Assembly (NCBI GenBank): GCA_026393475.1
Contig: JAPLAA010000017.1
Span: forward strand, 1 to 63,291
DNA from: Actinomycetota bacterium
Lineage (GTDB): Bacteria; Actinomycetota; Acidimicrobiia; Acidimicrobiales; Ilumatobacteraceae
DNA length: 63,291 bases
Direction: 5' to 3'
Shown: in pieces, positions 16,296 to 27,057 of the stretch
How the letters are laid out: every line of letters starts with the position of its first letter
Numbering within the stretch: the stretch's first letter is position 1
Notes under the pieces: model-generated
The model's input: only the letters and a program-made list of their open reading frames with translations
Told to the model about the DNA's origin: nothing
Databases searched by the model: none
Position numbers and translations under genes: made by a program

Positions 16296-18316
16296 CAGTG
16301 GCGCTCATCCATGAGCTCGGAGCCGGGGAACGCCTGGGCGAGCCGGTCGATGGGCGACACGACCGAGTCGGGCGGTGCATCGACGAGGTCGTTCAGGTCG
16401 ATGTCCTCGTCGGCGGGCGGCGGTCCGGACGGGTGCAGGGCCACCACGGTGGCCGACGGGCCGGCGTCGAGGCCGTAGGTGGGACCGCCACCGCGCGCGC
16501 CGTCGGCCGGACCCCGGGCGTCGCGCTGGTCACGAGGATCGTCCCGTGGGTCGTGGTCGTCGTGGTCGTCGGACCTGGCCGACGCATCGGTGACGATCAC
16601 CACCCGCACCGGCGCGCCGACGACATCGGCCGCGACCCGCTCGACCTCGGCCCGGTGCTGCTCGCACTTCGTGCGGTGCGCGTCGTTGGGGGCGCCGAGG
16701 GTGAGCGCGCCGTCGCGCACGCCGAGCAGCTTCGGCACCGAGTAGATGGCACGCACGAGCGGCTTCAGCGCTGGCACGATCTCGGCCCATCGGGCTACGG
16801 CCTCGTCGGCGCCACCCGTGCCTGCCGCGCCTCCCGCGCCTGCCGGGCTCGGCGAGGCCGCTGGCGTCGAGGGCCGTGGCGCCGCCGCGTCCGCGACCGG
16901 GCGTGCGGCCGGCGCCGCCGGGGCCGGATCTGCAGGAGCCGCCGGTGCGTCGGTCGACGGATGATCGCGCACGGGCGTCGGCGTCGGCGTCGGGACGGAG
17001 CGAGCGGCCGGCTGCTCGGGTGCCGCAGACGCCGGGCCGGCGGGCACCGACGCGACCGACACGACGGCAGGGGTCGGCTCGGCGTCGGGCACCGACGCCA
17101 GCGACGGACGGGCCATCGGCCCGGTGGCGTCGCGGCGGGCGCGGGCACCGAGCGGCACTCGGCCCGTGACCGGGTCGACCGGCGTGGATGCGGCGACGGC
17201 CGGGCGCGGTCCGCCCTCGGCCAACGCCTTCTCGAGCCGGTCGATGCGGTCCATCAGCGCACCGATGTCGTTCGACGCCGCCTGATGGGTGAGCTGGACG
17301 AGCGCGACCTCGAGCAGCAACCGCGGATCGGGCGCATGGCGCATCTCGACGAGGATCTCGCCCAGCCGCTCCATGGCCTTCACGACCTTGCCGGCACCGA
17401 GCCGGCCGGCCTGCTCGGCCACGACGACCGCTCGCGAGTCGGGCAGGGCCACCAGCTCGGGGGCCATCAGCGACAAGAAACAGTCGCGCAGGTAGCGGAC
17501 CACGTCCTCGGTGAGCGAGCGCGGGTCGCGGCCCTGCTGGACGGCGAAGGCCACCGCGGTGAGCGCCCGGCCCGGATCGAGCTCGACCAGCGACTCGACG
17601 AACTCGTCGTACTGCACGACCTCGAGGTCGTCGCCACCGGTGCTCGCGACGAGTTCGAGTGCACTCAGGGTGTCGCGAGCAGAGCCACCGCCCTGTTCGA
17701 GCGCCGACATGATCGCCGCCTCGCTCACCTGCAGGCCGGCGTCGGCGGCGACCCAGCGGATGTGCTGCTCGAGCTCGTCCATCGGCAACAGGTGGAACCG
17801 GAGGTGCTGCGTGCGGCTGCGGATGGTGTCGCTGACCTTCTGCGGATCGGTGGTCGCGAGCACGAACACCACGTGCGGCGGCGGCTCCTCGAGCGTCTTC
17901 AGCAGGGCGGCCTCGGCCGCCTTGGAGAGCATGTGGACCTCGTCGAGGATGTACACCTTGTGCCGACCCGGCGTGCCGAGCGAGGCCTTCTCGATGAGGT
18001 CGCGCATCGCGTCGACGCCGTTGTTGCTGGCAGCGTCGAGCTCGTGCACGTCGTAGCTGGTGCCGCGCTCGACCGCCACGCACGAGTCGCACTCGCAGCA
18101 CGGCTCGCCCTCGACGGGCCGTTCGCAGTTGAGCACCTTGGCGAGGATGCGCGCCGACGTGGTCTTGCCGGTTCCCCGGGGCCCCGAGAACAGGTAGGCC
18201 TGACCCTCGCGGTGGTTGATGACCGCGTTGCGCAGCGCCCGCACGATGTGCTCCTGCCCACGCACCTCGCTGAAGCGGCGGGGGCGGTAGCGGCGGTAGA
18301 GCGCTTGGGTGGCCAT
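16295..18316 (-). CDS. dnaX: DNA polymerase III subunit gamma/tau
   Basis: A 673-residue clamp-loader ATPase. [20 protein letters not shown] is the conserved start. Walker A is GPRGTGKT (45-52), the zinc module uses Cys64, Cys73, Cys76 and Cys79, Walker B is [10 protein letters not shown], and sensor 1 is FVLATTDP. After the gamma region a 150-residue Pro/Ala-rich linker leads to a tau-like C-terminal domain, as in other actinobacteria. TAGGCT on the minus strand (18324-18329) ends 7 nt before the ATG at 18316, so the operon is probably leaderless. It is followed by coupled recR. Confidence 0.96.
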   Translation of the reverse strand: MATQALYRRYRPRRFSEVRGQEHIVRALRNAVINHREGQAYLFSGPRGTGKTTSARILAKVLNCERPVEGEPCCECDSCVAVERGTSYDVHELDAASNNGVDAMRDLIEKASLGTPGRHKVYILDEVHMLSKAAEAALLKTLEEPPPHVVFVLATTDPQKVSDTIRSRTQHLRFHLLPMDELEQHIRWVAADAGLQVSEAAIMSALEQGGGSARDTLSALELVASTGGDDLEVVQYDEFVESLVELDPGRALTAVAFAVQQGRDPRSLTEDVVRYLRDCFLSLMAPELVALPDSRAVVVAEQAGRLGAGKVVKAMERLGEILVEMRHAPDPRLLLEVALVQLTHQAASNDIGALMDRIDRLEKALAEGGPRPAVAASTPVDPVTGRVPLGARARRDATGPMARPSLASVPDAEPTPAVVSVASVPAGPASAAPEQPAARSVPTPTPTPVRDHPSTDAPAAPADPAPAAPAARPVADAAAPRPSTPAASPSPAGAGGAAGTGGADEAVARWAEIVPALKPLVRAIYSVPKLLGVRDGALTLGAPNDAHRTKCEQHRAEVERVAADVVGAPVRVVIVTDASARSDDHDDHDPRDDPRDQRDARGPADGARGGGPTYGLDAGPSATVVALHPSGPPPADEDIDLNDLVDAPPDSVVSPIDRLAQAFPGSELMDERH

Positions 18317-18405
18317 CGAGGGGAGCCTACCCAACGGGTGTGCGGGCGCTCCCGGCGTCGGCCGACCCATCACGCCGGTCACACGGATCGCGCTCGCCCC
18401 CGGCA

Positions 18406-18459
18406 GGCGGTCACCCGAAGGCGATCACCCGAGGCGGTTCACCCGAGGCGGTTCACCGG
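18406..18459. repeat. 13-14 bp degenerate tandem repeat
   Basis: GGCGGTTCACCCGA-like units occur four times with small changes. They lie between divergent dnaX and the lipoprotein gene. The rest of this 327-nt gap holds a palindromic element (18551-18580) and a TACGAT box (18608-18613); no gene or tRNA is visible. Confidence 0.65.
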
Positions 18460-18550
18460 AACATGGATTCAAGGGTTGCTCGACGCACGCCGATGATGAC
18501 GGACGGTCCTGTCCGCGGTTGACGTCGCGCTCCGGTGACGCCTCCGTGAT

Positions 18551-18580
18551 CGCATGCCACCTGCATGCGGCACCCGGGTG
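18551..18580. promoter_or_regulatory. Two adjacent palindromes upstream of the lipoprotein promoter
   Basis: CGCATGC (18551-18557) pairs with GCATGCG (18563-18569) around CACCT, and the perfect palindrome CACCCGGGTG follows at 18571-18580. They lie about 30 nt upstream of TACGAT (18608-18613), the probable -10 box, so they are operator candidates. Confidence 0.35.
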
Positions 18581-18643
18581 GTCGCCGGCCGGCACGAGGT
18601 GAACTCGTACGATCGGAACGCTCGTTGATCAGGGAGGAACAAC

Positions 18644-19675
18644 ATGTGCACACGTTCGATCACGGCCCTCGCGGCCGCTGTCACGATGGCTCTCGCGGCC
18701 TGCGGCGGAGGGGACGGGGGTGGTGCGCTCTCCGAGGACGACTTCGTCGACGAGCTCACCGACATCTGTGGTGACGTCTCCAAGGACCTCGACCGCATCG
18801 AATTCCCGGCCGATGAGGACTACGCGGCCTTCGCGAAGGACGTGCTGGCGGTCTACGAGGACGGCCTCGGCCGCCTGCAGGCGATCGGCGCCGCCCCGGA
18901 GTCCCTCGCGAAGGACTTCGAGGACTTCATCGCCGTGCTGGAGGACCAGGTCGACGAGATCGAGCAGCTCGGCAAGGCCGCCGACGGCGACGAGGCGCTG
19001 AAGTCGTTCGACCAGCTCACCAAGCTCAGCGACGAGCAGTCCGAGATCGCGCAGGACCTCGACGTCGCCGACTGCGACCCGAACGACGGCGCGGACACCG
19101 CCACGACCGTCGCCGAGACGACCCCTGCGACGGCGCCGGCCACCACCGCGGCCCCGATCGCGCTGCCCACCACGGTGGTGCCGGTCACCATCCCCGAGAC
19201 CATCCCCGCGACGGCACCGGCCACCGCCCCACCGGCGGGATCGCGGTTCGAGATCCTCGACCTGACCACCCGGTTCATCGCCCCCGACGGCTTCTACCTC
19301 GAGGCCGGCACGCCGACGCAGGGCACGCTCGACCTCATCGCGGCGATGCCGGAGCTGAACGAGAAGCTGCTGTCGATCGGCGTCGCGACGCTGAAGGACT
19401 CGTCCGACAACAGCGACGTCGCCGACATCTGGATCGGCATCTCGCGCACCGACAGCATGCCCCTCGACTGGAAGACGCTCGACTGCCCGGACGGCGGTGA
19501 CCTGCGCGAGTCGGCCGATGGCATCCTCGGCATCGTGTGCCTCGGTGCGGCCGACTCGCCGGTGTGGGAGATCTTCACCGCCACCGATCTCGACGTCGGC
19601 ATCTCGGTGTACACCCTGCTGCCGGACGTTCCCGGCGACCTCGTCGCCGACGCGTTCCTCGCGGCCAACCCCTGA
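18644..19675 (+). CDS. Lipoprotein of unknown function
   Basis: A 343-residue exported lipoprotein. The signal peptide ends in a lipobox, Leu17-Ala-Ala-Cys20, followed by a Gly-rich linker. Residues about 28-145 are acidic and helical. A Thr/Pro/Ala-rich spacer (about 147-205) separates them from a C-terminal domain with two Cys residues (TLDCPDG and GIVCLG) that could form a disulfide. A strong AGGGAGG (18631-18637) sets the ATG. I do not recognise either domain. A terminator hairpin follows at 19752. Confidence 0.8.
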   Translation: MCTRSITALAAAVTMALAACGGGDGGGALSEDDFVDELTDICGDVSKDLDRIEFPADEDYAAFAKDVLAVYEDGLGRLQAIGAAPESLAKDFEDFIAVLEDQVDEIEQLGKAADGDEALKSFDQLTKLSDEQSEIAQDLDVADCDPNDGADTATTVAETTPATAPATTAAPIALPTTVVPVTIPETIPATAPATAPPAGSRFEILDLTTRFIAPDGFYLEAGTPTQGTLDLIAAMPELNEKLLSIGVATLKDSSDNSDVADIWIGISRTDSMPLDWKTLDCPDGGDLRESADGILGIVCLGAADSPVWEIFTATDLDVGISVYTLLPDVPGDLVADAFLAANP

Positions 19676-19751
19676 CCGGCCCGCTCGTGACCTGACTGTG
19701 GCCTGACCGCGGCCTGACAGCGGGCCGCGAGCGATGTCCAGCAGTCCCGTG

Positions 19752-19776
19752 CGGGCGGGGGTGAGACCCCCGCCCG
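19752..19776 (+). terminator. Perfect 11-bp hairpin with 3-nt loop
   Basis: CGGGCGGGGGT (19752-19762) is complementary to ACCCCCGCCCG (19766-19776). It is very stable and has no T-run, and lies between the lipoprotein and copper-protein genes. Confidence 0.7.
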
Positions 19777-19811
19777 CCCACGGACCCGAGTAGCGTTGGC
19801 ACACCACCGCC

Positions 19812-21617
19812 ATGGGTTCCGCCACCTCGTCCATCCTCCGCGCCCGCCGCCTCGCCACCTGGCTGCTGCTGGCGCTCGCCACCGTCGCCGCGTTCGCAGC
19901 GGTCACGTCCATCGGCGCGCCCGTGGCCCGTGCCGACAACACCCTGGTGAACTCGAGCCCGGCCAACAACGACACGCTCGCCGCCTCGCCGACGTCGATG
20001 ACCTTCACGTTCGCCGAGCCACTCGGCCCCACGAACGTCCCGATCGCCGCGTGCAACGGCGAGGTCTTCCCCGTCGGTGACCCGTCCCTCAGCGCCGACC
20101 GGCTGACGGCCACCGTGCCCGTGCCGAACCCGTTCCCCAAGGGCACGTGCAACGTCGTCATGAACGTGAGCGCCCCCGACAGTTCGGCCAACGGTGCGGT
20201 CAGCATCACCTTCACCGTCACGGCCGACGCCGCCGTGGTCGTCACCCCAGCGCCCACGGCCGACACCGCCACCGCTGACACGGCGGTCTCCGAGCCAGCC
20301 GTCACCGCGGCCACCCTCGCCCCGGTCGTCGACCCCGTCACCGGCGAGGTCGTCGGCGGCGCCGCCGAGACCGACGCCAACCGCGTGGGCGGCCCGCTCG
20401 GCCTCGCCCGCCTGGTCGCCGCCCTGTCGCTGGCGGTGCTGTTCGGCTCGCTGATCCTGATCGTCGTCGCCTGGCCGGAGGGCGTCGAGTACATCCTGAC
20501 GGTGCGGTTCCTGCGCACCACCTGGGCCGTCGCGATCTTCTCGTCGGTGTGCGTCGCGATCCTCCTCACCGCGCAGACCACCGGCTCCTCGGTGGGCGCG
20601 TCGCTCAGCCCGACCGCGTGGATCGATCTCAAGGACTCGGCGCCCGGGCTCGCGGCCCTCGCCCGCGTGGCCTTCGCCGGTGGGTGCGGCTGGGTCGTCC
20701 TGCGCCCCGAGCGGTGCCTCGAACAGCAGTCGCAGATGATGGCCCTCGGCATCCCCGCGCTGGCCGTGGCCACGTTCGGGTTCAGCCGCTCGGGCGGCGA
20801 CATGGCGCTCGTCGGCTACGCGGCCGGCGTCGTCCACGCACTCGCGATGGCCGTGTGGCTCGGCGGCGTCGTCCTGCTCACCCGGGTCGTGCTGGCCGGA
20901 CCCGGCGAGGACGACCTCGTCCACGCGGTCCGCGGCTTCAGCCGCCTCTCCACCCCGGCGCTCCTGCTCACGGTGATCACCGGCGCGATCCAGACCTGGC
21001 GGCTCGACCGCGGCGCGCTCTTCGACACCTCGCACGGACGGGTGTTGCTGGTGAAGGCCCTCGCGGTCGGCGTGATGGTCTTCGTGGGTCTGGCCACCCG
21101 ACAGTTCGTCTCCACCCGGCTGCGCAAGGCCGATTCGATGACGGCACCGATGGCGTCGCGCCTGCGCCGCGCCACGAGCGTCGAAGCCGCCGGCGGCCTG
21201 TTCGTGCTGATGCTCACGGCCTGGATGCTGTCGTTCACGCCGGCCGGTCTCGTCGACACCGGCGACGGCATCGACTACGCCTACGACCAGGGCCGCTTCG
21301 TGATGGAGGACGCCGGCGCCGACCTGACGGTGTTCCTCACCGGCGGTGTGGGCGCGAACGGCGTGCGGGTCGAGATCGATGCGCCGGCCACGGGCGTCAG
21401 CGCGGTGCAGATCACGTTCCGCCCGCCCGACGACACCATCGCGCCCACGGTGATCCTCACCCTGCCGCCGGAGGTCACCGGTTCCGACGCCGGCGCCGCC
21501 GTGCTGCCGCAGGCCGAGGGCGTGCCGCTGCTCATGGCCGGCATCTGGACGCTCGAGGTGTCGGTCACCACGAGCACCGGCACCCAGACGTTGCAGAAGA
21601 CCTTCAACGTCGAGTGA
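19812..21617 (+). CDS. CopC-CopD fusion membrane protein with altered copper site
   Basis: A 601-residue fusion. Residues 1-42 are a signal peptide (cleavage likely after ARA). Residues 43-135 have the CopC beta-sandwich pattern (NTLVNSSPANNDTLAASPTS, then FTFAEPLG). A Thr/Pro/Ala linker leads to a CopD-like domain of about eight helices with VVHALAMAVWLGGVVLLTRV, and the protein ends with another extracytoplasmic beta domain. The mature N-terminus starts Asp-Asn instead of the His that binds Cu(II), and the usual DGH motif is APDSS here. TAGCGT (19791-19796) is the likely -10 box, 15 nt before the ATG. Confidence 0.8.
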   Translation: MGSATSSILRARRLATWLLLALATVAAFAAVTSIGAPVARADNTLVNSSPANNDTLAASPTSMTFTFAEPLGPTNVPIAACNGEVFPVGDPSLSADRLTATVPVPNPFPKGTCNVVMNVSAPDSSANGAVSITFTVTADAAVVVTPAPTADTATADTAVSEPAVTAATLAPVVDPVTGEVVGGAAETDANRVGGPLGLARLVAALSLAVLFGSLILIVVAWPEGVEYILTVRFLRTTWAVAIFSSVCVAILLTAQTTGSSVGASLSPTAWIDLKDSAPGLAALARVAFAGGCGWVVLRPERCLEQQSQMMALGIPALAVATFGFSRSGGDMALVGYAAGVVHALAMAVWLGGVVLLTRVVLAGPGEDDLVHAVRGFSRLSTPALLLTVITGAIQTWRLDRGALFDTSHGRVLLVKALAVGVMVFVGLATRQFVSTRLRKADSMTAPMASRLRRATSVEAAGGLFVLMLTAWMLSFTPAGLVDTGDGIDYAYDQGRFVMEDAGADLTVFLTGGVGANGVRVEIDAPATGVSAVQITFRPPDDTIAPTVILTLPPEVTGSDAGAAVLPQAEGVPLLMAGIWTLEVSVTTSTGTQTLQKTFNVE

Positions 21618-21627
21618 CGCGTCGGCG

Positions 21628-22713
21628 TCAGACCTCGCCGGTCACCACGTCGTGGAACGGCACCGGATCGGCCACCTCGAGCTGGTCGTAGCGGCAGCTC
21701 GCAGGTTCGCGGTCGGGCCGCCACCGCAGGAACGACGAACCGTGCCGGAACCGGCCCTTCTCCAACTGGCCGAAGGTCACCTCGGCCACCCGCTCGGCAC
21801 GGATCGGCACCCACGACAGGTCCTTGCCGGCGTTCCACCGGCTCTGGGCACCGGGCAACCGTCCCTCGGCATGCGCCTGCGCCTCGGCCCAGTCCTGCCA
21901 CGGGTGGCCCTCGATCGCACCGTCGAGCAGCGGCGCGAGCTCGTCGAGCAGTTCGGCGCGACGCTTCACCGTGAAACTCGCCGTGACCCCGACGTGGTGC
22001 AGCCGACCCTCCTCGTCGTGGAGGCCGAGCAGCAACGAACCGACACCCTTGCCGTCCTTGTGGATGCGATAGCCCGCCACGACGCAGTCGGCGGTGCGCA
22101 GGTGCTTCACCTTCACGAGGGTCCGCTTGTCGGGCGTGTAGGGATCGGCGAGCCGCTTGGCCACCACCCCGTCGAGGCCGGCGCCCTCGAACTCGACGAA
22201 CCAGTGCTGGGCGACCTCGTGGTCGGTGGTGCTCGGGCAGAGGTACACCTGGCGTCCGGCGTCGGCCAGCGCCGTCCGCAGCAGCGCGTGCCGTTGGTGC
22301 AGCGGCGCGTCCATCAGCGAGCGGTCGTCGAGCGCGAGCAGGTCGAACGCGACGAACGACGCAGGCGTCTCGGCCGCCAGGCGCCGCACGCGCGATTCGG
22401 CCGGGTGGATGCGCTGCAGCAGGGCGTCGAAGTCGAGGCCGCGATCGTCGGCGTCGGGCACCACGATCTCGCCGTCGACCACGCACCGGTCGGGCAGCTG
22501 CGCGAGCAGGGGCTCGAGCAGCTCGGGGAAGTAGCGGGTGAACGGTCGCTCGTTGCGGCTGGCCAGCTCGATCCGGTCGCCGTCGCGGAACACGATGCAG
22601 CGGAACCCGTCCCACTTCGGTTCGTAGTGCCACTCGCCGGGGACGCCGACCGGGATCGCGGTCGCGGCCTTCGCCAGCATCGGTGCGATCGGGGGCGCGA
22701 GCGGCAACGTCAT
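21628..22713 (-). CDS. ATP-dependent DNA ligase, LigC-like
   Basis: A 361-residue ligase with adenylation and OB-fold domains and no polymerase or nuclease domain, so LigC-like rather than LigD. Motif I is HYEPKWDGFRC, with Lys33 as the AMP-accepting residue. DGEIVV is motif III, FVAFDLLAL motif IIIa, GLDGVVAKR motif IV and KRTLVKVKHLR motif V. It likely repairs nicks in DNA backup repair pathways. The start at 22713 fits the domain; CAGGCT (22720-22725, minus strand) ends 6 nt before it, so it is probably leaderless. Confidence 0.9.
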   Translation of the reverse strand: MTLPLAPPIAPMLAKAATAIPVGVPGEWHYEPKWDGFRCIVFRDGDRIELASRNERPFTRYFPELLEPLLAQLPDRCVVDGEIVVPDADDRGLDFDALLQRIHPAESRVRRLAAETPASFVAFDLLALDDRSLMDAPLHQRHALLRTALADAGRQVYLCPSTTDHEVAQHWFVEFEGAGLDGVVAKRLADPYTPDKRTLVKVKHLRTADCVVAGYRIHKDGKGVGSLLLGLHDEEGRLHHVGVTASFTVKRRAELLDELAPLLDGAIEGHPWQDWAEAQAHAEGRLPGAQSRWNAGKDLSWVPIRAERVAEVTFGQLEKGRFRHGSSFLRWRPDREPASCRYDQLEVADPVPFHDVVTGEV

Positions 22714-22748
22714 GACCCCAGCCTGCCAGACCTGGGCGACGGGGTTCC

Positions 22749-22837
22749 GTGAGCCGAACCCGCACCGGCTGCGGGCGGCGCTCACCGATCCGACCGTTCG
22801 GTGAGCCGGACCCGCACCGGCTGCGGGTGGCGCTCAC
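22749..22837. repeat. Pair of 37-nt palindromic repeats in a divergent promoter region
   Basis: Copies at 22749-22785 and 22801-22837 differ at only two positions. Each starts GTGAGC and ends GCTCAC and has an inner CCCGCA/TGCGGG stem, so each can fold as a two-part hairpin. They start 52 bp apart, between divergent ligC-like and carboxylase genes. Operator function for one or both genes is possible; a mobile hairpin repeat is the alternative. Confidence 0.7.
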
Positions 22838-22888
22838 GGAACGGTTGGAATGCACACCGCCGGAGAGCGGCAACTAGCGTGGCTCCCC

Positions 22889-24438
<1,550 letters not shown>

Positions 24439-24442
<4 letters not shown>

Positions 24443-24636
24443 GCGAGCACCTGCAGGGGATCTCCCCGGCGCCCACCGAGGAGGAAGCCGTCGCGATCGT
24501 CGCGGCGATGGAGGCCCTGTGGCCGCGCCCGGTGATCGCCGCCGAGGAGGTCCGCCGTCGCGAGAGCACGTGGCGCTTCAGCGGCCGCTGGTGGGCCAAG
24601 CCCCTCCCGGCGCGCCGCGACCGCCCCTTCCACTGA
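24439..24636 (+). CDS. Acyl-CoA carboxylase epsilon subunit
   Basis: A 65-residue protein starting at GTG 24439, whose TGA-overlapping start (GTGA) couples it to the beta subunit. It reads VSEHLQGISPAPTEEEAVAI, then VAAMEALWP and STWRFSGRWWAKPLPARRDR. This matches the small AccE/PccE subunit of actinobacterial carboxylases: an N-terminal helix rich in Glu/Ala and a C-terminal Trp/Arg-rich tail that binds the beta hexamer. It needs the beta subunit as partner and has no catalytic role itself. It is easy to miss because it is short and starts with GTG. Confidence 0.85.
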
Positions 24637-24730
24637 CCGGCCGCAGGTCCGACGGCGCCGATCGGCGCCCCCTGCCGCGAGCAGCGGTGATCCCCCATCG
24701 AGTCGTCGTGGCGCGGGTACGGTCGCGCCC

Positions 24731-25297
24731 ATGAGCATGCCTCCGCCTCCGCCGCCCGGTGCCGTTCCGCCGCCGCCTCCGCCGCCCGGGTTCCAGCCGT
24801 ATCCGGCCACGGCCTACGACGCGAGCCCGCAGTACGCTGGGTTCGGCAGCCGGTTGATCGGCAACATCCTCGACAGCCTCCTGTACGGCCTGCTCCTCTC
24901 GGCGCTCTCGATCCCGGGCTTCGTCCTGCTGCGCATGGCGCTCGACGACTGCTACACCATCGATGACGAACTGTTCTGTCCCGACGGCGCGCTGAACGGC
25001 GGTGCGCTGGCGGGCGCCATCGTGTTGTTCCTGGCAGCGGTCGCCATCACGGCGGTCCTCTACCTCAAGGCGCTCGGCGGCACGGGACAGACCTGGGGCC
25101 GGAAGATCGCCGGCGTCAAGGTCGTGTCCAAGGAGTCCGGTGCACCGATCGGCATCGGCCGGGCCCTCGGCCGCTACCTGTTCGCGGCGTTCATCTCGAG
25201 CAATGTCTGCCTCCTCGGCTACCTCTGGATGCTGTGGGACAAGGACAAGCAGACCTGGCACGACAAGATCGTCGGGTCGATCGTCGTCAAGGCCTGA
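24731..25297 (+). CDS. RDD family membrane protein
   Basis: A 188-residue protein. A Pro-rich cytoplasmic tail (about 1-30) leads to three helices at about 40-62, 95-118 and 143-165. The RDD signature is present: FGSRLIGNILDSLLYG (Arg and Asp), with TGQTWGRKIAGVKVV and GRALGRYL between helices two and three. The function of RDD proteins is mostly unknown; some act in ion transport. TACGGT (24718-24723) ends 7 nt before the ATG. The next gene is a paralogue starting 9 nt downstream. Confidence 0.88.
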   Translation: MSMPPPPPPGAVPPPPPPPGFQPYPATAYDASPQYAGFGSRLIGNILDSLLYGLLLSALSIPGFVLLRMALDDCYTIDDELFCPDGALNGGALAGAIVLFLAAVAITAVLYLKALGGTGQTWGRKIAGVKVVSKESGAPIGIGRALGRYLFAAFISSNVCLLGYLWMLWDKDKQTWHDKIVGSIVVKA

Positions 25298-25306
25298 GGT
25301 CGTCGG

Positions 25307-25903
25307 GTGAGCCACCCCCTCGGCCCCGGGCAGCCGCCCGGCTGGGGCCAGTGGCCACCGGCGGAGCAGACCCCGCCGCCCGGCAACACCTGGCAGCTGC
25401 GTGGCGACGACGGCCTCGGCCCGATCAACGGTGAGCGGGTCGGCTTCGGCACTCGTCTCGGCGGGCACCTGCTCGACAACCTGCTCTACGGGCTCGTGTT
25501 CATGCTGTTCGCCGGCCCCGGCGTCGCGCTGATCTTCCGAGCCCTCGAGCAGTGCGTGACGGGACCCGACGACGAGCTGATCTGCACGTCCGGTGAGGTC
25601 GAGGGCGCGCCCCTCGCCGGCGGCATCGTGCTCATCGCGCTAGGGTTGGTGCTCGTCACCGGACTGTACGTGCGTGCGCTCGGTCGCACCGGGCAGACCT
25701 GGGGACGCCGGTTGGTGGGCATCCAGGTCGTCGATGCCACCACCCGCACGCCGCTCGGGATCGGCCGGGCGCTCGGGCGGTCGCTGTTCGCCTGGATCGT
25801 GAGCGGGCAGTTCCTGTCGCTCGGCTACCTCTGGATGCTGTGGGACGAGGACGAGCAGACCTGGCACGACAAGGTCGTCGGGTCGATCGTCATCAGGGTC
25901 TGA
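25307..25903 (+). CDS. RDD family membrane protein (tandem paralogue)
   Basis: A 198-residue paralogue of the preceding gene. It has FGTRLGGHLLDNLLYG, TGQTWGRRLVGIQVV and the closing GYLWMLWDEDEQTWHDKVVG, which is nearly identical to its neighbour and indicates local duplication. The N-terminal tail is different (PPGWGQWPPAEQTPPPGNTW). The start is GTG 25307, 9 nt after the upstream TGA, so it is probably cotranscribed. The two may form a heteromer. Confidence 0.88.
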   Translation: MSHPLGPGQPPGWGQWPPAEQTPPPGNTWQLRGDDGLGPINGERVGFGTRLGGHLLDNLLYGLVFMLFAGPGVALIFRALEQCVTGPDDELICTSGEVEGAPLAGGIVLIALGLVLVTGLYVRALGRTGQTWGRRLVGIQVVDATTRTPLGIGRALGRSLFAWIVSGQFLSLGYLWMLWDEDEQTWHDKVVGSIVIRV

Positions 25904-25960
25904 CCACCGATCCTCGCTGGAGGTCCCACCCTCGACGATCCGGCGCTACCGTGCGGCCGC

Positions 25961-26965
25961 GTGGACATCACCACCGTCGCCGATGACCTGATCGTGGCCC
26001 ACGACGGCCTCGTCGTGCACCGGCTCGAGCACCTCGAGCCGGGCACCGTGCACGAGGTCGGCGGCGTGCCGGTGCGCACCCTCGTCCGCCCCGACGGCGA
26101 GCTGTTGTGCCGCCTCGCGACGGTGAACGACGTCCACTTCGGCGAGGTGGAGGCCGGCCGGATCGACGACGACCCGCTCGGGCCGATCCAACGTGCCGAA
26201 CCCGGCGAGGAGCCCTACCCCGAGACGATGAACCGCGGCGCGGTCGCCGAGATCGCCGACATCGACCCACTCGCGGTGTTCGTGAAGGGCGACCTGTCCC
26301 AGGACGGCCGACCGGCGGAATGGGCGGCGTTCGAGGCCTGCTACCGCGGCGCGTTCGACGACCGGCTGCACGTGGTGCGCGGCAACCACGACGCCTACCA
26401 CGGCCAGCACGCGTACGCCGGCGACCGATGGGTGCAGCTGCCCGGGGTGGCCGTCGCGCTGATGGACACCGTCATCCCCGAGCGCAGCACCGGCATGCTC
26501 ACGGCCGAGCAGCTCGACTGGCTCGACGCCCACGCCGCGGTCGCCGACACGCCCGTGCTCGTGATGGGACACCACCAGCAGTGGATCGGTTCGGGGGCGT
26601 CGCGTTCGGACACCTACTTCGGGCTGCACCCCGATCCGAGCGACGCGCTCGCCGAGGTGATCGAGCGGCGCCGGTCGATCGTCGCCTACACCGCGGGCCA
26701 CACCCACCGGCACCGCCGGCGCATGCTCGACAGCGGGGTGCCGACGATCGAGATCGGTTGTGTGAAGGACTTCCCCGGCACGTGGGCCGAGTACCGCGTG
26801 TACGAGGACGGGCTCATGCAGATCGTGCACCGGGTGTCGTCGATCGAGGCGCTGCGCTGGAGCGAACGGTGCCGGCACCTGTACGCCGACTTCGGCGTCG
26901 ACTACGAGACCTACGCGCTGGGGCGGCTCGAGGACCGCTGCTTCACGATCGAGCGCCGCAGCTGA
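25961..26965 (+). CDS. Calcineurin-like metallophosphoesterase (CpdA-type)
   Basis: A 334-residue two-metal phosphoesterase. All five family motifs are visible: NDVHFG (DxH), VKGDLSQDG (GD), VRGNHDAYH (GNHD), MGHHQQW (GH) and AGHTHRHR (GHxH). This set resembles cAMP phosphodiesterase CpdA and related enzymes; the true substrate is unknown. Start GTG 25961 is supported by TACCGT (25947-25952) ending 8 nt before it. The region after the stop holds repeats and a hairpin. Confidence 0.85.
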   Translation: MDITTVADDLIVAHDGLVVHRLEHLEPGTVHEVGGVPVRTLVRPDGELLCRLATVNDVHFGEVEAGRIDDDPLGPIQRAEPGEEPYPETMNRGAVAEIADIDPLAVFVKGDLSQDGRPAEWAAFEACYRGAFDDRLHVVRGNHDAYHGQHAYAGDRWVQLPGVAVALMDTVIPERSTGMLTAEQLDWLDAHAAVADTPVLVMGHHQQWIGSGASRSDTYFGLHPDPSDALAEVIERRRSIVAYTAGHTHRHRRRMLDSGVPTIEIGCVKDFPGTWAEYRVYEDGLMQIVHRVSSIEALRWSERCRHLYADFGVDYETYALGRLEDRCFTIERRS

Positions 26966-27000
26966 CCATCAGCTGACCCATCAGCTGACCCATCGGCTGA
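26959..27000 (+). repeat. 11-12 bp tandem repeat reiterating the phosphoesterase stop codon
   Basis: CAGCTGACC(C)AT units start at 26959, 26970 and 26982, and a variant (CGGCTGATCGT) follows. TGA recurs at 26963 (the true stop), 26974, 26986 and 26998. Confidence 0.7.
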
Positions 27001-27015
27001 TCGTCAGCTGATGGG
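26977..27015 (+). terminator. Perfect 13-bp hairpin built partly from the repeats
   Basis: CCCATCAGCTGAC (26977-26989) is complementary to GTCAGCTGATGGG (27003-27015) with a 13-nt loop. It separates the phosphoesterase from the CoA-transferase gene. Confidence 0.65.
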
Positions 27016-27057
27016 GAGGACGCCTCGGACCACGATCCGGCTGGCAGAGTGGAGCCC

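Noticed and set aside
18406..18643. Possible tRNA gene next to dnaX (GGATTCAAGGG resembles a T-loop)
   Set aside because: No acceptor or anticodon stem can be built around it, and the region is mostly degenerate repeats.
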